Shown here: one piece after another, positions 13,328 to 16,344 of the stretch | Layout of the letters: every line of letters starts with the position of its first letter | Numbering within the stretch: position 1 is the stretch's first letter | Source of the DNA: Nitrospirota bacterium | GTDB lineage: Bacteria; Nitrospirota; JACRHJ01 | DNA length: 16,344 bases | Reading direction: 5' to 3' | NCBI GenBank assembly: GCA_021815285.1 | Contig: JAKAHE010000015.1 | Coordinates: 1-16,344 of the forward strand | Notes under the pieces: generated by a model | What the model was told of the DNA's origin: nothing | Seen by the model: only the letters and a program-made list of their open reading frames with translations | Database searches by the model: none | Translations under genes and position numbers: made by a program

Positions 13328-13783
13328 TTATCCTTCTTCCTTAGCGATAAGCGCATTTATCTCCTTGGCGTCCCTGGCCCTTGAAAGCGCGTCTTTAAGC
13401 TTCCCGTTCTTCATCAGCCTGGAAACCATGGCCAGCGCCTTGAGGTGTTCACCAGGCGCGTCCTCCGGTGCGACAAGAAGGAAGAAAAGCCTCGCCGGCT
13501 GGCCGTCCAGGGAGTCGAAATCAATACCCTGGCCGGAGCGCCCGAACGCAATTATCATCCGGGGAATCCCCTTCAGCTTGCCGTGGGGAATAGCGATACC
13601 GCCGCCTATGCCGGTACTGCCAAGGGCCTCGCGGGCAGCCAGTATATCGGACAGGGCGCGGGAATCGGGTATCTTTCCCCTGTCCTGGAGCATCGCTGAA
13701 AACTCCTCCAGCACCGCTTCCTTGGTGCGCGCCTTAAGCTCCGGTATGACCATATCCTCGGTAAGAAATTCCGAGACTTTCAC
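13328..13783 (-). CDS. ptsN: PTS EIIA-Ntr (nitrogen-regulatory EIIA)
   Basis: A 151-residue protein of the fructose/mannitol EIIA fold, the final phosphate acceptor of the PTS-Ntr relay. The active His is H67 in GIGGGIAIPHGK. VAPEDAPGEHLKALAMVSRLM (about 104-124) is the typical C-terminal part. In proteobacteria EIIA-Ntr adjusts potassium transport, stress and sigma-54-linked functions by binding partners. The start is GTG at 13781-13783 with only a weak ribosome binding site, three bases after the hpf stop, so translation probably depends on coupling. The placement after rpoN and hpf is the classic rpoN-cluster order. Confidence 0.95.
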   Translation of the reverse strand: MKVSEFLTEDMVIPELKARTKEAVLEEFSAMLQDRGKIPDSRALSDILAAREALGSTGIGGGIAIPHGKLKGIPRMIIAFGRSGQGIDFDSLDGQPARLFFLLVAPEDAPGEHLKALAMVSRLMKNGKLKDALSRARDAKEINALIAKEEG

Positions 13784-13786
13784 TCT

Positions 13787-14311
13787 TTATTTACCCTTCG
13801 GCTCAATAAGCCCGATGTTTCCGTCCCTTCGTCTGTAGATTACGTTTATGGCCCCGGTAGAGAAATTGGAGAACACAAAGAAATCCTTGTCCAGGAGTTC
13901 CATCTGCATGACGGCCTCTTCTGCGGTCATGGGCTTCATATCGAAACGCTTCGTCTTTATTATCTCCGGTATCCTCTCGGATTCTTCTTCTCCGGCATGG
14001 ATTTCCCTTCCCTCGCCCTTGCCCTTGTGTCCTTTCAGTTTTTCCTTGTATTTCCTTACCTGTCGCCCTATCTTGTCGGTGACGTTGTCTATGGAATTAT
14101 ACATCTCCTCCGTCTCCTCGGACGCCTGTATTATCAGCCCGTTCACCTTTATCTGCACCTCGGCCTTGTGCCGGAACTTCTCGACGGCCAGAGTGATGCT
14201 TGCATCGGCGGATTCCGGAAGATACTTTTCCAGTTTCTTGACCTTTTCGACCGCGTACGCCTTCAGTGCGTCAGTCGTATCCATATGCCTTGCGTTGAAT
14301 ATGATGTTCAT
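13787..14311 (-). CDS. hpf: Long-form ribosome hibernation promoting factor
   Basis: A 174-residue HPF. The N-terminal ribosome-binding domain spans about 1-100 (MNIIFNARHMDTTDALKAYA, then KAEVQIKVNGLIIQASEETE). After a charged linker (KGHKGKGEGREIHAGEEESE) comes the C-terminal dimerisation domain, about 118-174 (RFDMKPMTAEEAVMQMELLD, DFFVFSNFSTGAINVIYRRRDGNIGLIEP). The long form forms 100S ribosome dimers by itself, without RMF. GGGGAGG is seven bases before the ATG, the best ribosome binding site of the operon. The gene lies 29 bases after rpoN, a common arrangement. Confidence 0.97.
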   Translation of the reverse strand: MNIIFNARHMDTTDALKAYAVEKVKKLEKYLPESADASITLAVEKFRHKAEVQIKVNGLIIQASEETEEMYNSIDNVTDKIGRQVRKYKEKLKGHKGKGEGREIHAGEEESERIPEIIKTKRFDMKPMTAEEAVMQMELLDKDFFVFSNFSTGAINVIYRRRDGNIGLIEPKGK

Positions 14312-14340
14312 GGAAATGCCTCCCCTTTTCTCTTACGTTG

Positions 14341-15774
14341 TCAGTACGGCTTTTTCCGCACGCTGGCCGGAGGAATTTTCAGCTCGCCCCGGTACTTCGC
14401 AACTGTTCTTCTCGCGATGTCGATGTTTCTGGATTTCAGGATGTTCACTATCTGCCTGTCGTTAAGCGGGTTTTTGGGGTCCTCCTCGGATATGGCCTTC
14501 TGGATGAAGTTCCTTACGGTAATGGACGACAGATCGTCGCCATGCGTGCTGGCTATGCTCCCGGAGAAGAAGTATTTAAGCTCGTATATCCCCTGCGGAG
14601 TATGGACGTATTTGTTAGTCGTTACCCTGCTGATTGTGGACTCGTGCATTCCTATATCCTCGGCCACGTCTCTTAATATCATCGGCTTCAGATAGTCTAT
14701 GCCCTTGTCCAGAAATTCCCTCTGGCGGAGCACGATGCTCTCTGCCGTGCGATATATCGTCTTGTTTCGCTGCTCGATGCTCTTTATGAGCCACTGGGCG
14801 GATCTTAGTTTGGACTCTATGTAGTCCTTCGTCCCCTCGTCGGAGCCGCGCCTCATCAGGTTCTTGTAGAACGGGTTTATCCTCAGCCTCGGCAGCCCCT
14901 CGTCGTTTAAAAGTATAACGTATTCCCCGGCCTTTTTTACGACGAAAACGTCCGGGACTATATACTGCACTTCGGATACAGCGAAAGGACGCCCCGGCTT
15001 TGGCTCCAGCGCCTCGATGGCCTTCGCGGCAAGCTGGACGTCCTTTATCGATACCCTGAGTGCCTTGGCAATCGCGGAATATTTCTTTTTTTCGAGGTCA
15101 TCCAGGTAATCTTCGATTATCTCTTCGACAATCGTCCCGCCAAGCCCCAGCTGTCGCGCCTGTATCAGCAGGCATTCGCGCAGGTCCCGCGCCGCGACAC
15201 CGGGCGGGTCCAGGTCCTGCACAATCTTAAGAGCCGCATCAGCCTGCTTTACGCTCGTCCCGGCCATCTCGGCGATTTCATCGATGGTAGCGTCCCTCAG
15301 ATAGCCGTCGTCATCGATATTGCCTATTATTACCTGGCCAAGCTTCTTCTCTATGTCCGTACCGGCAATCAGCATCAACTGCCATTCAAGGTGCTCAGAG
15401 AGACGCACCGCCGAGGAGAGTGTCTGCTCGTATGAAGGTTTTTCGTCGTCCTCCGGGAAATACAGTGTATCTTCGGAATAATCTCCACCGTCGTCTATGT
15501 AGTTGTCCCACTTCAGGTCGAACAGGTCTACAGTGTGCCCGTCCTCGCTCTCCGCACGCTCCGCCTCCTCGTCGTCGCTTTTCAGTCCTGCGTCGTTATC
15601 GGCCTGGTCTGCCTCAAGGCTGTCCTCGAGAACCGGGTTTTCCATCATCTCCTGGTAGACCATCTGCGACATCTCCAGCCGCGACAGTTGCAGGAGCTTG
15701 ATAGCCTGCTGAAGCTGGGGCGTCATAACCAGCTTCTGGGCAAGCTTTAAATCCAGGCGCATCTCGATTGCCAT
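14341..15774 (-). CDS. rpoN: RNA polymerase sigma-54 factor
   Basis: A 477-residue sigma-54 with all regions present. Region I (1-50) is the Gln/Leu-rich activator-responsive part (LKLAQKLVMTPQLQQAIKLL). Region II (about 51-115) is strongly acidic. The core-binding domain follows, then the helix-turn-helix near 367-403 (LRDVAEDIGMHESTISRVTT) that reads the -12 element. The RpoN box that reads -24 is ARRTVAKYRG (454-463); the usual last residue is Glu, here Gly. The ATG at 15772-15774 is preceded by AAGG about nine bases upstream. It begins 16 bases after lptB. It directs genes under enhancer-binding activators; none is encoded in this window. Confidence 0.98.
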   Translation of the reverse strand: MAIEMRLDLKLAQKLVMTPQLQQAIKLLQLSRLEMSQMVYQEMMENPVLEDSLEADQADNDAGLKSDDEEAERAESEDGHTVDLFDLKWDNYIDDGGDYSEDTLYFPEDDEKPSYEQTLSSAVRLSEHLEWQLMLIAGTDIEKKLGQVIIGNIDDDGYLRDATIDEIAEMAGTSVKQADAALKIVQDLDPPGVAARDLRECLLIQARQLGLGGTIVEEIIEDYLDDLEKKKYSAIAKALRVSIKDVQLAAKAIEALEPKPGRPFAVSEVQYIVPDVFVVKKAGEYVILLNDEGLPRLRINPFYKNLMRRGSDEGTKDYIESKLRSAQWLIKSIEQRNKTIYRTAESIVLRQREFLDKGIDYLKPMILRDVAEDIGMHESTISRVTTNKYVHTPQGIYELKYFFSGSIASTHGDDLSSITVRNFIQKAISEEDPKNPLNDRQIVNILKSRNIDIARRTVAKYRGELKIPPASVRKKPY

Positions 15775-15790
15775 GAGCGTAGACCTTTAA

Positions 15791-16344
15791 TTAGAGCCTG
15801 AAGTTTTCCCCAAGGTAAATCTGTCTCGCCTTTTCGCTCCGGGATATTTCGTCCGGGGTGCCAGTCTCAAGGATGGCGCCTTCGTTTATTATATAGGCCC
15901 TGTCCGTGATTTCAAGGGTTTCCCGGACGTTATGGTCCGTTATGAGCACACCTATGCCGCGCGATTTCAGCCTCGAAATAATCTTCTGAATGTCCATGAC
16001 CGCTATCGGGTCTATACCGGCAAAAGGCTCGTCGAGAAGTATGAACGACGGCGACATAACGAGCGCCCTCGTTATCTCCACTCTTCTCCTCTCGCCGCCG
16101 GAGAGCGTATAGGCCCTGGATTTCGACAGCGCCGTCAGGTTCAGTTCCTCCAGGAGTTCCGCCAGTCTCTCCTCGCGCTCGGAACGCGAAAGCGAGAGCG
16201 TCTCAAGCACCGCCATTATGTTCTCTTCCACCGTGAGCTTCCTGAATATCGAAGGCTCCTGCGGAAGGTACCCCATCCCAAGGAGCGCCCTTTTGTATAT
16301 CGGCTGCTCCGTAATCTCGATGTGATCCATGAAGACCCTGCCCT
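15791..16344 (-). CDS. lptB: LptB, ATPase of the LPS export ABC transporter (N-terminus cut by the edge)
   Basis: About 184 codons are visible and the frame continues past the right edge (GRVFMDHIEIT...), so the internal ATG at 16328-16330 is not the start. The family is usually about 240 residues, so roughly 55 including Walker A lie outside. Present are the Q-loop area MGYLPQEPSIFRKLTVEENI, typical of LptB, the signature LSGGERRRVEI, Walker B ILLDEPFAGIDP and the switch His in LITDHNVRET. LptB drives lipopolysaccharide from the inner membrane to the outer membrane with LptFGC, which indicates a Gram-negative envelope. It stands just upstream of rpoN, the usual order. Confidence 0.95.
   Translation of the reverse strand, partial: GRVFMDHIEITEQPIYKRALLGMGYLPQEPSIFRKLTVEENIMAVLETLSLSRSEREERLAELLEELNLTALSKSRAYTLSGGERRRVEITRALVMSPSFILLDEPFAGIDPIAVMDIQKIISRLKSRGIGVLITDHNVRETLEITDRAYIINEGAILETGTPDEISRSEKARQIYLGENFRL

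Noticed and set aside
11931..13838. A 635-codon plus-strand frame antisense to rapZ, hprK and ptsN
   Set aside because: The opposite strand encodes three unmistakable conserved proteins. The antisense frame has an unnatural composition rich in His, Arg and Tyr and no recognisable motif, as expected from codon bias in GC-rich genes.

Overview
This window looks like the chromosome of a Gram-negative bacterium with LPS export (lptB), sigma-54 (rpoN) and a regulatory phosphotransferase cluster containing HPr kinase. The order lptB-rpoN-hpf-ptsN-hprK-rapZ-EIIA(Man)-ptsH-ptsI resembles what I recall from Desulfobacterota (Geobacter-like lineages) and Nitrospirota. I cannot fix the phylum from sequence alone.

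Layout. (1) Bases 1-1906 are the integrase-proximal end of an integrated mobile element: the end of an unknown Cys-containing protein, an excisionase-like MerR/HTH_17 protein, a small Cro/C1-type regulator behind a near-consensus promoter with an embedded palindrome, and a tyrosine integrase. The integrase stops five bases before the 3' end of a tRNA-Leu gene, the probable attachment site. Repeats of GGTTACA, or its complement TGTAACC, flank the module with 11-bp phasing. (2) Bases 1912-2351 hold a minus-strand tRNA cluster Gly(GCC)-Cys(GCA)-Leu(UAA) with a strong promoter. This is the order of E. coli glyW-cysT-leuZ. (3) A free-standing MshEN/GspE-N protein (minus) is divergent from a plus-strand run mazG - ABC ATPase - ABC-2 permease - secreted FG-GAP protein, with overlapping or nearly touching genes. 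(4) From 7254 to the right edge, eleven tightly packed minus-strand genes run from lptB (cut by the edge) through rpoN, hpf, ptsN, hprK, rapZ, EIIA(Man), ptsH and ptsI to an OmpR-type response regulator and a short histidine kinase.

How the genes work together. The PTS block has EI, HPr (His15 and Ser46), two EIIA proteins, the HPr kinase/phosphorylase and RapZ, but no EIIB or EIIC sugar transporter in the window. It therefore reads as a phosphorelay for regulation, linked to sigma-54 and ribosome hibernation. The two-component pair follows ptsI by 14 bases and may be co-transcribed. An 81-bp palindromic repeat sits in the mRNA between the EIIA(Man) gene and ptsH, just ahead of the ptsH ribosome binding site, and produces a false N-terminal extension of HPr if the longest reading frame is used.

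Most genes belong to known families. The less ordinary items are the phased repeats around the integrase, the apparently leaderless regulator transcript with its operator, the free-standing MshEN protein, and the repeat inside the PTS operon. I did not find a clearly new multi-gene system.
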